This document shows, piece after piece, positions 35,232-46,920 of a stretch of 64,000 nucleotides of DNA. The stretch comes from Cladochytrium replicatum (lineage: Eukaryota; Chytridiomycota; Chytridiomycetes; Cladochytriales; Cladochytriaceae). The DNA lies in the NCBI GenBank assembly GCA_025526935.1, contig JAHLKD010000031.1, forward strand, positions 248,001-312,000, read 5' to 3'. The translations under genes and the position numbers were made by a program. Numbering within the stretch: position 1 is the first letter of the stretch; every line of letters begins with the position of its first letter. Below the pieces are notes generated by a model that saw nothing but the letters and a program-made list of their open reading frames with translations, made no database searches and was not told the DNA's origin.

Positions 35232-35560
35232 TGTTTAGTGCATTTCGAAATGCTTTGGCAAAAGTTTTACCCAATTCTGCCTCCTCTAGGTCCTCCAGTT
35301 GATCGATAAGATCGTTGCAAAATGGAATAAAAAGCGGAAGTGTTGGATATCTAGACCCCTCAATTGCCTTTGATATAACCTCAAACCATCCCGGATCTTC
35401 TGTAGGACCTCCCATTGCTTTGCATTTATTGACAAATCTTTCAAAGAATCTTCAATCCAGCATATTTTGTCCATTGCCTCTCGTAGCTGTAAGGTTGTTT
35501 GATCATATAGAATGTGCTATTCTAGCGAGTTGTCATATTGATGTTTACAAGTTAATTTGA
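35101..35560 (-). mobile_element. Decayed hAT-family transposase fragment
   Basis: Minus-strand segments in shifting frames follow the order of the hAT transposase core. From 35545 down: LQLREAMDKICWIED, then KQWEVLQKIRDGL, then GSRYPTLPLFIPFCNDLI, LDQLED-like acidic stretch, NALNKLRIYY, and CLAVATVLDPRFKG. The KYPT/L-LF-P and LA-VLDPR-K motifs are hallmarks of hAT elements. Several stops and at least two frame changes interrupt it, and the last motif is tandemly duplicated. No terminal inverted repeats were found by eye. It is clearly dead. Confidence 0.75.
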
Positions 35561-36036
35561 AGATGTATGTCATTTTTGGAGGAATATATAAAGGAAGAGA
35601 ACATGCAGCTGTTCATGTCAATAGCCTTCCTTTCTGTACCCCTGATCCTGAATGTGCAAAACTCTTCAAAGAACTGAACAGTTCATTCAAAATAGGGAAT
35701 GAGGAAAAGGCAAAATGGCTGTTGAAAATGCAATTCAAACGCAAGAGGGATATTTCATAGGGAATGGACTCTATGCACAATGGATTCTGGAATAAACTGG
35801 CCTACGAGGAACAAAAACCACGAAATCCAAGTACTCAGTCCCTTTGTCGTGGGGTCGGCTCTGCCACGGAGCAAAACGATATATTTAGCCTCATCATTCA
35901 TGCGGTGAACCAAGCCTGTTGAGCCACTTAAATACCAACGCAGATTTCTCAATCGATTGCCGTTGTCTCCGAAGCTCTACAGTGTCTCGTTTCCGTGATG
36001 CTCGCATTTAGTGATACTCGCGATCAGAATTGCGGG
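35561..36036. other. Gene-poor stretch beside the hAT relic
   Basis: A few 60-70-codon open frames occur on both strands, without family likeness. The stretch probably belongs to old repeats. Confidence 0.4.
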
Positions 36037-36470
36037 GAAGGTCGAAATTTTGTGCGCCAGGATTTGGGCAACTGAGGTGATCCCGGGATCAAAAACAATG
36101 TAACTCAATGCTGAAAATCGATTGCCGATGCCCGCGCTGCGCTACGATGCGTATTCACCAAGTAACTGCATGTCGAAATTGAGAGAAGGTCGAAATTTTC
36201 TCAGCTAGTTTTTGGGCAACTGGGCTAGTCCTGGGTTTGAAAACAATGTAACTCGATGCTGCGAGTCGATTCCCGGTGTCCGCTGCGCTAAAATGCGTAT
36301 GACCAAGTAAATTCACACGTCAAAGTTGCTAAAAGAGCGTTTTGTTGTTTCTCCAGATCCCGGGGGACCAGACAGCTGAAAAATCTGTCATAGGCAAGTA
36401 CAATGGTGCTGAATCTGCCGCTGCCCTCCGCTTTACTCTGATGTGTATGGTTGCTGAGATATGAGGTCTT
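36037..36470. repeat. About three imperfect tandem units of ~145 bp
   Basis: Unit 1 (36037-36184) and unit 2 (36185-36331) share GAAGGTCGAAATTTT, TTGGGCAACTG, AAAACAATGTAACTC and a GCTGCGCTA--ATGCGTAT block at the same spacing (148 bases). A third, more diverged copy runs to about 36470 (CCGCTTTACTCTGATGTGTATG matches the last block). The units are non-coding and may be part of a transposon end or a satellite. Confidence 0.6.
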
Positions 36471-37351
36471 GTGGTCACATTGGGTGGGAGAAATTTTACT
36501 CCTGGCTCGACACTTCAAGTAGGCTCTTCTGATCGTAGTACTCTAGCGCTCTTTGTGACTCTGGGAGGACGCACGCAATTGGGCACACTCTCGCAATGGT
36601 GTCGATTCCACCTTGAATGACGTGGTTGAAGATCAGGGCATCCGCGAACCGGCTCCACTGTCGTTGGATCGTCGAGGTGTCTTCTCACGCGGTCGAGATC
36701 TCCTCAGGACTCGCTGGAAGAGCTGCTGCCAGAGCTGCACCATCGACGGCACACTTGCCTAGTAACAATGGCTTTTGTCGACTTCTAATCTTACAAGAGC
36801 GACACCTGTAGATGTAGTCAAAGTTTAATTTCAGTTCGAGAACTTTAGTGCTGCAGATTTCTTGTTTCTCCTATCTTGTCGTACTTGTCAAGCAGATTGG
36901 CGAAATCTGTGTCCGAGAGATGCATGGAAGAGGGTTAATGCTCGTCAGTATCTAATTTGAGCTTGTAAGTTGTCGTGCTGATATTGGAGTTACGGAGTCG
37001 CCGAAGCACTACTCTTCCACCCGAGCTGTTCCACTTGAAAAGAACCGTTTTCAATCAAATTGAAGCAAAACAAAAACCTGAATGATTGCTGAGCGAGGTA
37101 GTATGTTCAATAGAAATATGTCGAGAGATGAAAACGTTCATAAGCGGCAAACAAATATAAAATCAGAACTCGTGTGTCGGAGATGCCCCAACAACGGATG
37201 TGCGGCGACGACGACTCAAACTAAGCGCTAAATAAGCAAAAATGAATCCAAAAAAAAGGTGAAAGGTAATAACGAAAGTACAAACTAAAAAAAAACACCT
37301 AAGCAGCGCTGAAATACACATATACACACAGAACAACTGCCAATGATCGTC
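36471..37351. other. Gene-free stretch
   Basis: No coding frame, RNA gene or clear repeat is seen. The last 200 bases are A-rich and form the 3' flank of the SH3 protein gene. Confidence 0.45.
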
Positions 37352-38854
37352 TTATGGAGTAGTCAATATAATCGGAGCAACGTTGTTCGTGGTAGCCGAA
37401 GAAGGGACCAAGGCCAACAGAGAAGACCCTCCAGCCGATTGCTGCGCGGAAGGAACTGGGGGTGTCGAACTGCGACTCAAGAACAAGTACGCAGTGACTC
37501 CAGCACCAAATAGAATAACAAAACATATTACGAAGATCAAAATCAGCTTCCGGCGTCGTGTTGCGAGATCTTTTCTGACAGCTGATGTTGCGGCTTCGGT
37601 GTCGGCTTCCAGCATCGTGTTTGGATTTGTGTCATTCAGCTGGACTCGACCGTGCGTGCCGGCGTGCCCTGCAACGGAAACTTTCGAGTCAACTTTGGAT
37701 GTCGAAGTTGTTGCCGTAACAACGGATTCAGCCTCGACATCTGCAGAGTAGCTCCATTGTGAATCCCGGCGAACTGCATCCTAATTATGACATTTAGTCA
37801 ATGAATTCATATTGACAGTGCTCTGTACACTCACTTCATACGAAACAAGCTGTGTGTTCGCCCTTTGGACATAGGGCGGTGGTGGAACTGCTGGCGAAGG
37901 TGGAGGTGGTGGTGAGTTGCGATCAATTATTGAAGCGGACACTAATGCGGTAGAGCGCACTGATATGGCTGTTGGAACCGGCACAATCGGAGACTGTGAG
38001 GCGTTCGGGTTGACGGGGGCCACTGGTTGAAGGGCTGGAGGCGGTGGATTGCGCTGGGATGGGAAATTCGGGGGTGGGGGAACAGTGTATATCGGGCCGG
38101 GTATCCTCTGTGGGTGATAGGGTTGCGGTGAAGTTGACATCCGCTTTGTGCTTGACAATCGTTTCGGCGAGTTCCGTCCACTTGAATTTTCCTTGTCGGC
38201 GAACCGCAGAGCCCTGCTCATGCGCTTCGAGAAAAGGTTGTGGAAGTCCTCGTCCGACAACGTGCCAACGTTCTAACACATAAATCAGCAAATGTCGAAA
38301 GACATGCTACGCTAATACTCACTTCCTTGAGGTCTAGCCATGGCGGCGCGAATTTGTTCATCGATCTCTCAAGCTTCGGGTCCCCTTCTCGAAGCACTTC
38401 TCCAGCAATCACACGACCCGGCTTCGCACTACCCGCTTGGGCAATACACGCCGCTGGAAAGCGCCCATCTATTGGGGGGTCTCGTGAAATACTCCTCCCA
38501 TTAACCCAGCCTCCCTCGATGCTATAAACGTAAAGAACGTCCCCCGGATAGACCGCAATGTGAGTGTCCAAACACGCCTTATCGGGTACGAAGCCCAGGA
38601 TTGCAGTGTGGTACGACGACGAGCCAGAGTTCTGTACGGCAGATTCGGTAATAGACGACAAAATCTCCACAGGCTACCAACGACACAAGTAAAATCAAAG
38701 TTTAAAATCACGAAATCAGGAGACTTTGGCGGAGCAACAGTACCACGGGAGAATCGGAGCGGACGGACAATACCCTTGCGAGGGCTTTCGGTTGCAGTGG
38801 TGGTGCGGGAGGGGGAGGGATCTTCGGACCCTCAGAAGAGCCAGGCTCAGGCAT
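37352..38854 (-). CDS. SH3-domain protein with carboxyl transmembrane helix
   Basis: Four exons (38854-38744, 38673-38323, 38272-37835, 37780-37352), all phase 0, encode 442 residues. Residues 1-37 are Pro-rich. An SH3 domain spans about 60-115: AILGFVPDKACLDTHIAVYP, GDVLYVYS, GGWVNGR and GRFPAACI. A Pro-rich disordered region with polyproline runs follows, then a Ser/Thr-rich stretch, and near residue 388 a basic patch (RRRK) before a single hydrophobic helix (LILIFVICFVILFGAGVTAYLF). This is a type of tail-proximal membrane anchor with a short Ser/Pro outer end. It could be a membrane-tethered actin or polarity adaptor; that is inference. Not the Sho1 layout, which has four helices first. 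Confidence 0.8.
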
Positions 38855-39092
38855 CTTTGAAAAGGGAGCTACCCAGCTGGCACGGAGAGACGTTGGGGTT
38901 GGGGGCAGTGCAGCGGTCAGAAGACTGAAAAAGACTATTTTTAATTTGATGGAGACACAGTGCGTAGAGAGGATGGACGGATAGTCTCTCGAGCTGGCAC
39001 GCTTGCAATCGCTGGCTGTTCTTTATTTTCAATTTTTAAAAAAAGGAGTAGTTTCTGTGCATCTTGATTTCTTCACAAGCCTCCGCATCGAA

Positions 39093-40225
39093 ATGGACAG
39101 GAAACGAGTCTGGGTAACAACAAATACACTTGGAACGAGTGTGTTAAAGCACAGGAACGCTGACATTGTCTTACATCAGGGTCCCGAAACTTCGGTTGTT
39201 CCACTGACAGAAAAGGACACTCTTTGGGGTGCGTCTTCTTTGACTGCAATCGACACTGATCATCGCAGCGATGGACGCTCGGCCCAAGCCGTGAGAGGAA
39301 TTTGTATGTTTTCTTAAAGAAACTATGCCAAAATCACGTCTTAACTTTCTCTACTTCTTTTTCATTCTTCCTTGCATTGATCCAAACCACTTAAAAACAA
39401 GATCAGACGTCAATACAGGCGCTGTTTTGAGTGCCAATGGATCCGCCCTCTTTGAATCTGGGAGTTTAAAAGTAGTGTGCTCAGTGTACGGTGGATCATG
39501 TAAATTGATTTGAGCCGAATGACTGACTTTACTCTTTCCGAAACAGATATGGCCCTCGGCAAGCACCACAGCAATCAGCTTCTCGTGACCGGGGAACTAT
39601 CAATTGCTGGTTCAAGTTTACACCTTTCTCTTGCCGCGGGAAGCGCAAAGGGTATGTCCAGGTCTGTAATATTTACTTTTACATCCACGTGTAGTTGTAA
39701 TCATAGCGGTAAAAATAGGATGCACAGGAAAAAGAATTCAGCACAATATTGCAGCAATCACTCGCTCCAGCTGTCAGACTAGATCTAATTCCAAAATCCA
39801 CCATCGACGTGTTTGTACAGGTCCTCGAAAACGACGGCACGATGGCGTGCCTATCAGCAGCAGTATCCTGTGCTTCCCTTGCACTAGCAGACGCTGGAAT
39901 CGAAATGATCGACCAAGTCGTTGGTCACTCTGTGGTATATTGCTGGTTTTTATTCGTAAATACTCCTGATCTAATTGAGCGATTTGTTCCATAGGGAGTA
40001 TTTGGAGAAAAGCTATTGGTGGACTGCAGTACCGATGAGGAGCTTTTTCAAACTGGCAGTGTTTTCCTTGCATATATGCCATCGTTGAACGAGGTGACAC
40101 ATGTGGTCCACACAGGAAAAACTGGCGTGGAACAGACAATGAGCGCAATGGATATGTGCATTGATGCCGCTTCGAAGATCTCAAATGTCATGCAGCAGGC
40201 TCTTGTAGACGCATTGCCAAAATAG
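39093..40225 (+). CDS. MTR3: Exosome subunit Mtr3 (EXOSC6), RNase PH fold
   Basis: Five exons (39093-39303, 39407-39499, 39547-39651, 39735-39934, 39995-40225) encode 279 residues. Mtr3 is one of six RNase PH-like ring subunits of the RNA exosome, inactive as a nuclease in fungi and animals. Landmarks are [13 protein letters not shown], then [20 protein letters not shown] and [23 protein letters not shown], and the closing helix. Junctions at 39499 and 39735 were chosen by phase; the donor at 39500 (GTAAAT) competes with one at 39492 (GTGGAT). Divergent from the SH3 gene (238 bases). Confidence 0.9.
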
Positions 40226-40261
40226 AAACTCGCAATGAAATAAGCCACCGAAAGGCGAATC

Positions 40262-42810
40262 ATGTCCAGGGAGTTGCCATGGAGAGATCGGTCAAGGTGC
40301 CCCATAAAGGTTCTATCCCGTCTGGATCAAGCACAGCAAATCCGCATGTTTGTGGTCCAAGAATCCGGTCCAATGGCTTTCGTCGTTCGCGACTCGTCAT
40401 CCTCATCGGATCATGAGAGCGAAGGGAGCTCGACAGCACGAGCGAAGAAGTACAAAGTTGCTCTCGGATCACGACAAACTTGTTCGTGTCCTACTTTCCT
40501 CACCGAAAACGATCTATGTGTCCATATTGTAAGCCCAGCGCTCGATTTTATTGTGGTTGATTGCTGATTGCATTGCAGCTTTGGGTGATGCTCAAGTTGT
40601 TTCGTGTTTCGCCAGATAACGACCTCGTAGTTCAGCGGTCTATACTTGATAGAGAGGCTGCAGAGCTCATGTGGAAGCGAGCTCATCAACTTCCGGTACG
40701 TGACGAGAACTCTCTGCGTTTATTGACTTATGTCAATCAGGGACCCCGAGCCGTTCCACGATCACCAGGGAAGCCTCAATCAACGCAGTCGCGTGAGCTG
40801 GTAGACCGACGTGTGATCGCACCGGATGACGTTTGGTGGAAACCACAAACTTCGTGTGTGGGATTAATCAGTACTGACTTCGATTCTATTCAAGCCCAAT
40901 TTGCCAGGACGAGCTCGCGACGGCTCCCGCACACAGCGTAACGTATTGTCGTTTTGGCTGCGGAAACAATCTGCATGTCAAATGCTTGAAGATACTGCTG
41001 GAGCATCAAACAAAAGTCATGGGTTTGGATGTGATTCGCTGTCCGGTAGGTGCCATGGCTAGCGTGATTCACATGAGCCTTCACTCAAGCTTTGATTTAT
41101 TTTTATGTAATCCCAGCTATGTCGAAAAGACTTTGGGACTCTCGACGACCTGAAGAAGGGATTCGCTGATCAATCTCAGGCGATGCCTGAAAGGCTAGGG
41201 CGAAGGCAAAGGGTGGTATTTCATATCGGTGAGAAAGTGCATAGTCTCAACCTGCCAGCACTTTTCTAATCGTTTCGAGAGCTCAGGTGTATTTTGCAAA
41301 AGGTGCAAAAGTTCGCCAATATCGGGAAGATGCCTGAGGTGAAAGTGTTGGACTATTCGTGTGCTATACTAACTTTTCCCTTTTCGGAAGGTGCACTGTG
41401 TGCAAGGTATTCATAGCGGGTCCCGAAGCTTCGTTTCACTAACACATCGCAATTTAAAAATCAGGACTTCTTCATATGCAACACATGTTTCAGTTCTGGA
41501 TATCACAGGTAAAGCAGTGCCTACTAGTTAGCGTTGAAACCTCATTCACCTGGAAATAGCCAACACGCCTTTGCTGGTCGTGAAGACCGAAACTCCAAAT
41601 GGATTCTCTCACCTCGCGCTGTGGGCCCTATGTTCCCCGAAGCCCTGATCCGCGATATGGAGAACCGCGACCTCACCGACGAGGACTACGAGACCCTGTT
41701 GCAGCTTCAAGAATCTGGGCAACAGCACCAGGAAGGTGTTACTGGACAAACTTTCGAGCAAAGCACTCACACGCTACCTCGAATGGTGAATCAAGGCTCA
41801 ATTCCACTCCACGTCATCAACTCCTTCCCAACATTTCAAGTCAGCGCTCGACGTGACGAGAAGCCCGCTCACCAATGCACAGTGTGCATGCTTCCCTGGG
41901 CGGTCGGGGAGCTTGCACGACGAATCCCTTGTCGCCATGTCTTTCATCAAAAGTGTATCGGTAATATTGCTGACCTAACGATGATACATGCCGCTGATAC
42001 ATGCCTAATATGGATGCAACACTTTAAGATCGATGGCTACTTCACCACAGAACGACGTGCCCCAAATGTGGTCTCGCTGCATATTGCGCAATAACTATGG
42101 AAGATCAAGGGTCAGTGGAACGTTCAACAAGCGCCGCGAGTGCAGAAGAAGAAGGTCGACCTCCAGATCTCACGTCTCCATCATACAAACCTGCCATGTA
42201 TGCCCGACCTAGGAGAGAGACGAATGCACAAATCGCAGTTCAAAACGCTTCTTCGTTAAAGACACCTAGAGACTACCCATTCGACATGGCGATTGTTGGA
42301 TCACGTTCGAGTGCACAAGTTCTCCCCAGCGAGTTACACCAATCAACCGATCCAAGTCCCCTGCCATCCTTCAGATCAAGAAGGGCTCCAACGAACTTAC
42401 GAGCCACAGTAAATGGACCCTGCACTTGGTTGGACGTTCAAGGAGTTGGCGCAAATAGTGCACAGCATGCACAGCAAGCAACTGTAGAGAAAAGCCAGAG
42501 GAGCTCTCGTCGCAAAATAGATCGCACAGCCAGTGTTGGGTCATCGGTCTCGCAGATCCTCCGTTCTAGACGTGCAAATCCTGAATCAGTGAGGAAGCCG
42601 ACGATATCAGATGAGAGACGGGACCAAAGAATCTTTGACGACCTGCTGCATGTTACCTCTCCTTGGCTACCCCTAAACGCTGGGGCTGCATTTGCTGCAG
42701 AAACTCATGATATTCCCCAACGAAATGATCCCAAACGTGGAAACCAGTTACACCAGATGCTACTAAACGCTGAAGCAAGAGCGGCAGCAATTCAGAATAA
42801 ACCTGGATAA
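40262..42810 (+). CDS. SWIM/RING/ZZ/RING ubiquitin ligase, ZSWIM2-like
   Basis: Nine exons (40262-40528, 40579-40835, 40895-41045, 41117-41228, 41287-41338, 41391-41406, 41465-41508, 41560-41960, 42029-42810) give 693 residues. Order of zinc modules: SWIM (CSCPTFLTENDLCVH, residues about 73-88); RING 1 starting CPICQDELATAP and ending RCPLCRKDFG; ZZ finger from GVFCKRCKSSPISGRCLRC to FFICNTCFSSGYH; RING 2 starting CTVCMLPWAVGELARRIPC and ending TCPKCGL. That is the ZSWIM2/MEX architecture, an E3 ligase linked to apoptosis in animals. The last 240 residues are disordered. Exon 6 is a 16-base micro-exon inside the ZZ finger. The exon 2/3 join completes a Cys codon of RING 1. An AATAAA lies at 42820. 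It starts only 36 bases after MTR3. Confidence 0.92.
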
Positions 42811-43034
42811 CAGATTGCAAATAAATGGTTTTCATTGTGATAACAAAATGAAAGGACTGGGCAACGCCAAAGAGTTTGAGCTTTCCCAGAAACTGTAGTT
42901 CAAGTGGATCAAAATACATAAAAGGAAAGAGGCTCAAAAGAAGATGAATGATTCAGAGCATAAAGAAGTAACTCAAAAGCTGGAAGAAGAAATAAGAAAA
43001 GAGATGAGAGTCTCGACCGCAAAGTTGTCTAACT

Positions 43035-45107
43035 CTACGCAGTAGTGTCGGCCGCCGAAGCAGGCTCATAACCCTCGGTTATCATCTGCAAGAACAATGT
43101 CTGCGGCCTTCTTGGTGATCTCTGTTCCACTGATACCCATTGCAATGCCGGCATCCGAATACTTGATAGCTGGTGTCATTGCAACAATGTTACCCATTGT
43201 TTGCATTGCACGCACGATCTTCAGTTTGTTGTCAGGACTGCATTTGTTGATTAGAAAATCATTAAACAAGGAAAGTGTACCTGACTCGAGCAAACACAGC
43301 GGGGAAGGGTTTCAAGTCAGCAAGAGCCTCTTCACATAACAAATCAACTTCGAAACCTTTCAGTGCAGGAGCCTATGGAACACATTCGGTTAAAGCTGAC
43401 GAATACGTGTTGATTGTGCCTTACGTTTTCGCCATGGATGATTCCCAGGTCTTTAGCAAGTGAGGAAGCAGTGGCAATGTGATCACCAGTGATCATCACG
43501 ACTTTAATACCTGAATTGCAACAGCCGGTAACAGCGTCCTTAACGCCCGCCCTACCGAAGTTTAGATCAGACTTAATAACTCAAAGATTGAATGCTTATG
43601 TTTACTTTGGGGACCGATCAAACTAATCAATCCAACGAAGATGAGCTCAGCTTCAGCAGCCGAGGATTTGGACTCCGCGAGAATAGACTCAGCCTGTGCG
43701 CGTCCGCCGTCCGGGTCCCTCGTTACAAGTGCTAGCACACGCAAACCTGACGAAGCCATGTGTCCAGCTCGCTGAGAATTACACGCAGCAAATTCATCGT
43801 TAACTGCCTCACGAACGCCATCGCGATCATTCACGAGTTGACAAGCATTGACGGATGATGCCGCCGCAGTGAAAAAGCTCGTACATCTTGAAAACACCCC
43901 CTCAGGGGGACCCTTGACCATGATCAACGTAGTCTCTGATTTAAAGGAATTCGATTGGTCGGATGGTGGCAGATAGAACACCGACATGAGCTTTCTCTCC
44001 GAATCGAATGCATATTCGCCGAGTTTCTGCAAGCCGACTGTGGTGTGGAAGAATGCAGCTTCCTGTGCAGCCACAACCATGGCTACTTCAGTTGGATCAC
44101 CGATGAGCTTCCACGAACCGTCCTCTTCCTTGATTACAGAGGCGTTGTTACACGATGCAACCATGGTTAGGTGAGTTGGTGCGGCTGAAACGTCTGTGAA
44201 TGCGTCCGTTGCTGCTGCCTTTGCCGAGGTGGGTGTCGTCGATGACAGAAGCTCTATTGTTTGCACGGGATTTTCATGTTTCTAGATTGCTTTGGCAAGC
44301 GAATCGGTTTTTGCAACCATAGCGCGACCAATTGAAGGATCCAGCGATGTAGAGTAGGTGAACGTGAAGATCGCGTTGTCGATCGCCCAGATTCCAGCAG
44401 TACCCCTTTTACCTTCTGTCAATGTTCCTGTCTCCACTTCCATCAGCAGAATGTCATTTGAATTTGATTGTGTATGTAAAAACCTTATCAGAGCTTATGA
44501 CAGTGACTGATCTAAGCATTTCGACAGAAGGCAATTTCCGGCCGATTGCATTCTTGGACGCCATACATCGGACACCGATAGCCATGGTAACTAATACGAT
44601 GCAGTTAAGAATCATCCACCGATGAAAAGAGCAAATGTAACTTACGTGTGACAACAACGACTGAACCTTCAGGAATGACGAAGACAGCCAAACTAGTACC
44701 AAGCCAAATCAATATTACTATCCAAATGACGAATCTTCACATACTTGATGCCGAACTTTAACATATCAAGCCAGAGGTTACCCCATACAACACGAATGAC
44801 AACGATGATCGCGCAAAGAACCAAATGCAATAACAACCAACCACATTCCCAAGAGGGTGAGCTTGATCTGGTTAGGCGTCTTCACATGGGGAGTGAAACA
44901 ATTGCCTCCGAGATATGACCAATTTCGGTTTTGTCTCCAGTTCTGACGACAATATCCTTGCCACACGTCTGCGAGCAACAACTGTCGACATGAGAATGCA
45001 GCCTTTAGTCTGCAAACTTCCACTTGCAGACTGTAAAAGGTATCAAATTCCCAGCCCCCAGAAAAAGGCAGATATAAGGTAATACAATTACCACTCTTGT
45101 GGGACAC
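43035..45107 (-). pseudogene. P-type cation ATPase (P-II/ENA-like), deleted remnant
   Basis: Minus-strand blocks follow P-type ATPase order: DIVVRTGDKTEIGHISEAIV; LGMWLVVIAFG; AVFVIPEGSVVVVT (an IPE-containing M4); the phosphorylation site split by an intron (SSDK then TGTLTEGK); an N-domain with YAFDSERKLMSVFY and KGPPEGVFSRC; KVVMITGDHIATA; ARVSPDNKLKIVRAMQ; GIAMGISGTEITKKAADIVL. Decay is plain. The hinge loop GDGVNDA between Thr and Pro-Ala-Ile-Lys is missing exactly (junction 43173/43174). Directly after the ADDN motif the sequence jumps to a short tail ending at 43035, so helices M5-M10 are gone. Frames also break in M3. The actuator Thr-Gly-Glu-Ser motif was not found. It cannot be an active pump. 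Confidence 0.8.
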
Positions 45108-45199
45108 ATCATGGTTTCTCTTTTGCTATGTATATGGATCTCGGTCTAGCTTCTCAAGCTTCGTTTCTCAACTGGTGTGCCAATGTTCTTTCATTCGAT

Positions 45200-46060
45200 A
45201 AGGGAGCAAATATTCACGGATTGTGCCAAGCACTTTTAAACTGAAGCAAAGAACCTGGTCAGGTTGAAAGTGACACCCTTATTGACAAGCCAGGTACTCA
45301 GCTAAAAACAAAATTTCATTTAGTGCCTGGAAATGATAACGCTCAGTGCGAACACTTACGCTTCCCCGTGGGTCAGGCCGGATAGTGTGTGATCTTAGAC
45401 TGTTTCTCGTTACTCGCGGTGATCGAGATTACTATGAGAAGAAACGTAAGAATTGGAGTAACAACAATGAGAACCAACCCCTCACCTCCTGTGAAGTTGA
45501 GGCCACGAGTGTACCCCTTGGCAGCACAAGCTCCTCTCCGTTCTCAGGGCTCGCCCATCCAATGCGGTAGGAAGCACGTCGTTGTGAGTCAGTCGCTTCC
45601 TCTGCTGCTCGGAAATCCACAAAGTCGCGACCGCTAATTAGGCCACCAAAGATAGCGTTCGTTTGAGAGTACATGATCCTAAGCAAACACTATTAGGGTT
45701 CGAGTAACTAAAGAAACAAGCTATGAACTGACTTACCCTTGCGTGCATCTTGCCACCGTCCGATGTATCGAAGTCAGGGAGATGGGCCAGTTCGCTAAAC
45801 CATTGTTTTAAAACCATTCTTTAGCTTGAAAAGGCAATAAAATCCAAACCATTAAAGTACCTGTAGTATGACACCACATCGTCTCACTGCGACCTGGTCG
45901 CAGAATCCTCGAGCACTCGTAAATCTTTGCCGCGGGAATGTCACCGTCGAGACACTCGCAGACTGCTCAAAAAGCAGAGTTTGAATATGAACGCTTCTTC
46001 AAAAGAACTCCGCCCTATTGCAACGAATACGGAAGTCATAAGTGTTTTTCCACCAAATAA
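45200..46060 (-). pseudogene. START-like lipid-binding domain remnant
   Basis: Minus-strand pieces read in START order: WFSELAHLPDFDTSDGGKMH; across an intron, RIMYSQTNAIFGGLISGRDFVDFR; a frame-shifted block ending DPRGS; then LSTWLVNKGVTFNLTRFF with a stop. SGRDFVDFR and DPRGS-WLVN are typical START landmarks (sterol or phospholipid binding). The frame must shift near 45380 to keep the DPRGS block, so I judge it broken, although an intron I misplaced could also explain it. Amino-terminal pieces extend to about 46060. Confidence 0.4.
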
Positions 46061-46204
46061 TGTTCTGTGCACCCACACTTTCGGAAATCTTTGTCCAACA
46101 GTTCGATCCGCTCACGATCTCATCAGAGTGTAACTCCAGCCATTTATCGCTAAATTTGTTCCCACAGCTTGAAAGGTGGCGCGGGTAGGTTAATTTTTTC
46201 TGTC

Positions 46205-46768
46205 ATGTTTGCCGAACCGAAGGCAGCTCTTATTGCACCGCATGCACGCTTCGATTCGTTCGCAGAGGCTGTCCAGATCGTTTTCAAACACTGGACTGCT
46301 CTCCAGCTCGCCGTTGACCACCAGACCGCGGGACCCGACACCGATATCGTTGCATCAAACCTTGTTCGCGACGTGATTGCGTTTTTCCAATCCGAAGGAT
46401 CGACGGTCGCCATGGACGAGCTCGCGTGGAACTTGGAAGACTGTTTTGCAAACGACTTGCATGTCGATCTTGAGGACCGATCGTTCGAGCAGGTGGCGAG
46501 GAGATGCGTGGAGCTGTATGGAGAGATTGTTGGGCGTGGGGAGACAAAATCGCTGGAGGCTTTGCGACAGGCTGCACAGAGCTCGCCGAGTGCGACGCAG
46601 ATGAGCAAAGGTGAAGTTCACGAGGAGGAGGTTGACGACGATGACGACGAGATGGGCATGGAAGTCGACGCACCTGTTGCAGGACCTTCAAGTTCTGCTC
46701 CAGCCCCACCGAAAGACATTGACGAAGACGGGTTCGAGCTTGTTCAAAAGAAAGGAAAGAGAAGATAA
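46205..46768 (+). CDS. TSR2: Tsr2, pre-rRNA processing and eS26 chaperone
   Basis: A single 187-residue exon. Tsr2 escorts ribosomal protein eS26 to the nascent 40S subunit and is needed for 20S pre-rRNA cleavage. FAEAVQIVFKHWTALQLAVD is the WGG-domain start, and DELAWNLEDCFANDLHVDLE with ARRCVELYGEI completes it. An acidic run of Glu/Asp, then DEDGFELVQKKGKRR at the end, is the family's usual tail. The ATG at 46205 was chosen over upstream non-ATG codons. Confidence 0.93.
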   Translation: MFAEPKAALIAPHARFDSFAEAVQIVFKHWTALQLAVDHQTAGPDTDIVASNLVRDVIAFFQSEGSTVAMDELAWNLEDCFANDLHVDLEDRSFEQVARRCVELYGEIVGRGETKSLEALRQAAQSSPSATQMSKGEVHEEEVDDDDDEMGMEVDAPVAGPSSSAPAPPKDIDEDGFELVQKKGKRR

Positions 46769-46920
46769 GACAGGTTACTTCGCATCTTGATGCAGAATTG
46801 TTTCTTCTGCTTTGCTCTCCGGATTCATTCGTGATCCATAGGCCCTTTTTGGATTTTTTGTGATCCATTTTCCATTTCATTTGAGTTTTCGAATCTCCAT
46901 TGTTTCTAACTACAGTTCAA

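Noticed and set aside
44400-44510. Apparent loss of the catalytic Asp of the P-type ATPase (frame reads Val-Glu-Thr-Gly-Thr)
   Set aside because: An intron from a GTTTTT donor after Asp-Lys to a GGAG acceptor restores SSDKTGTLT, so the Asp is present; the real lesions are elsewhere.
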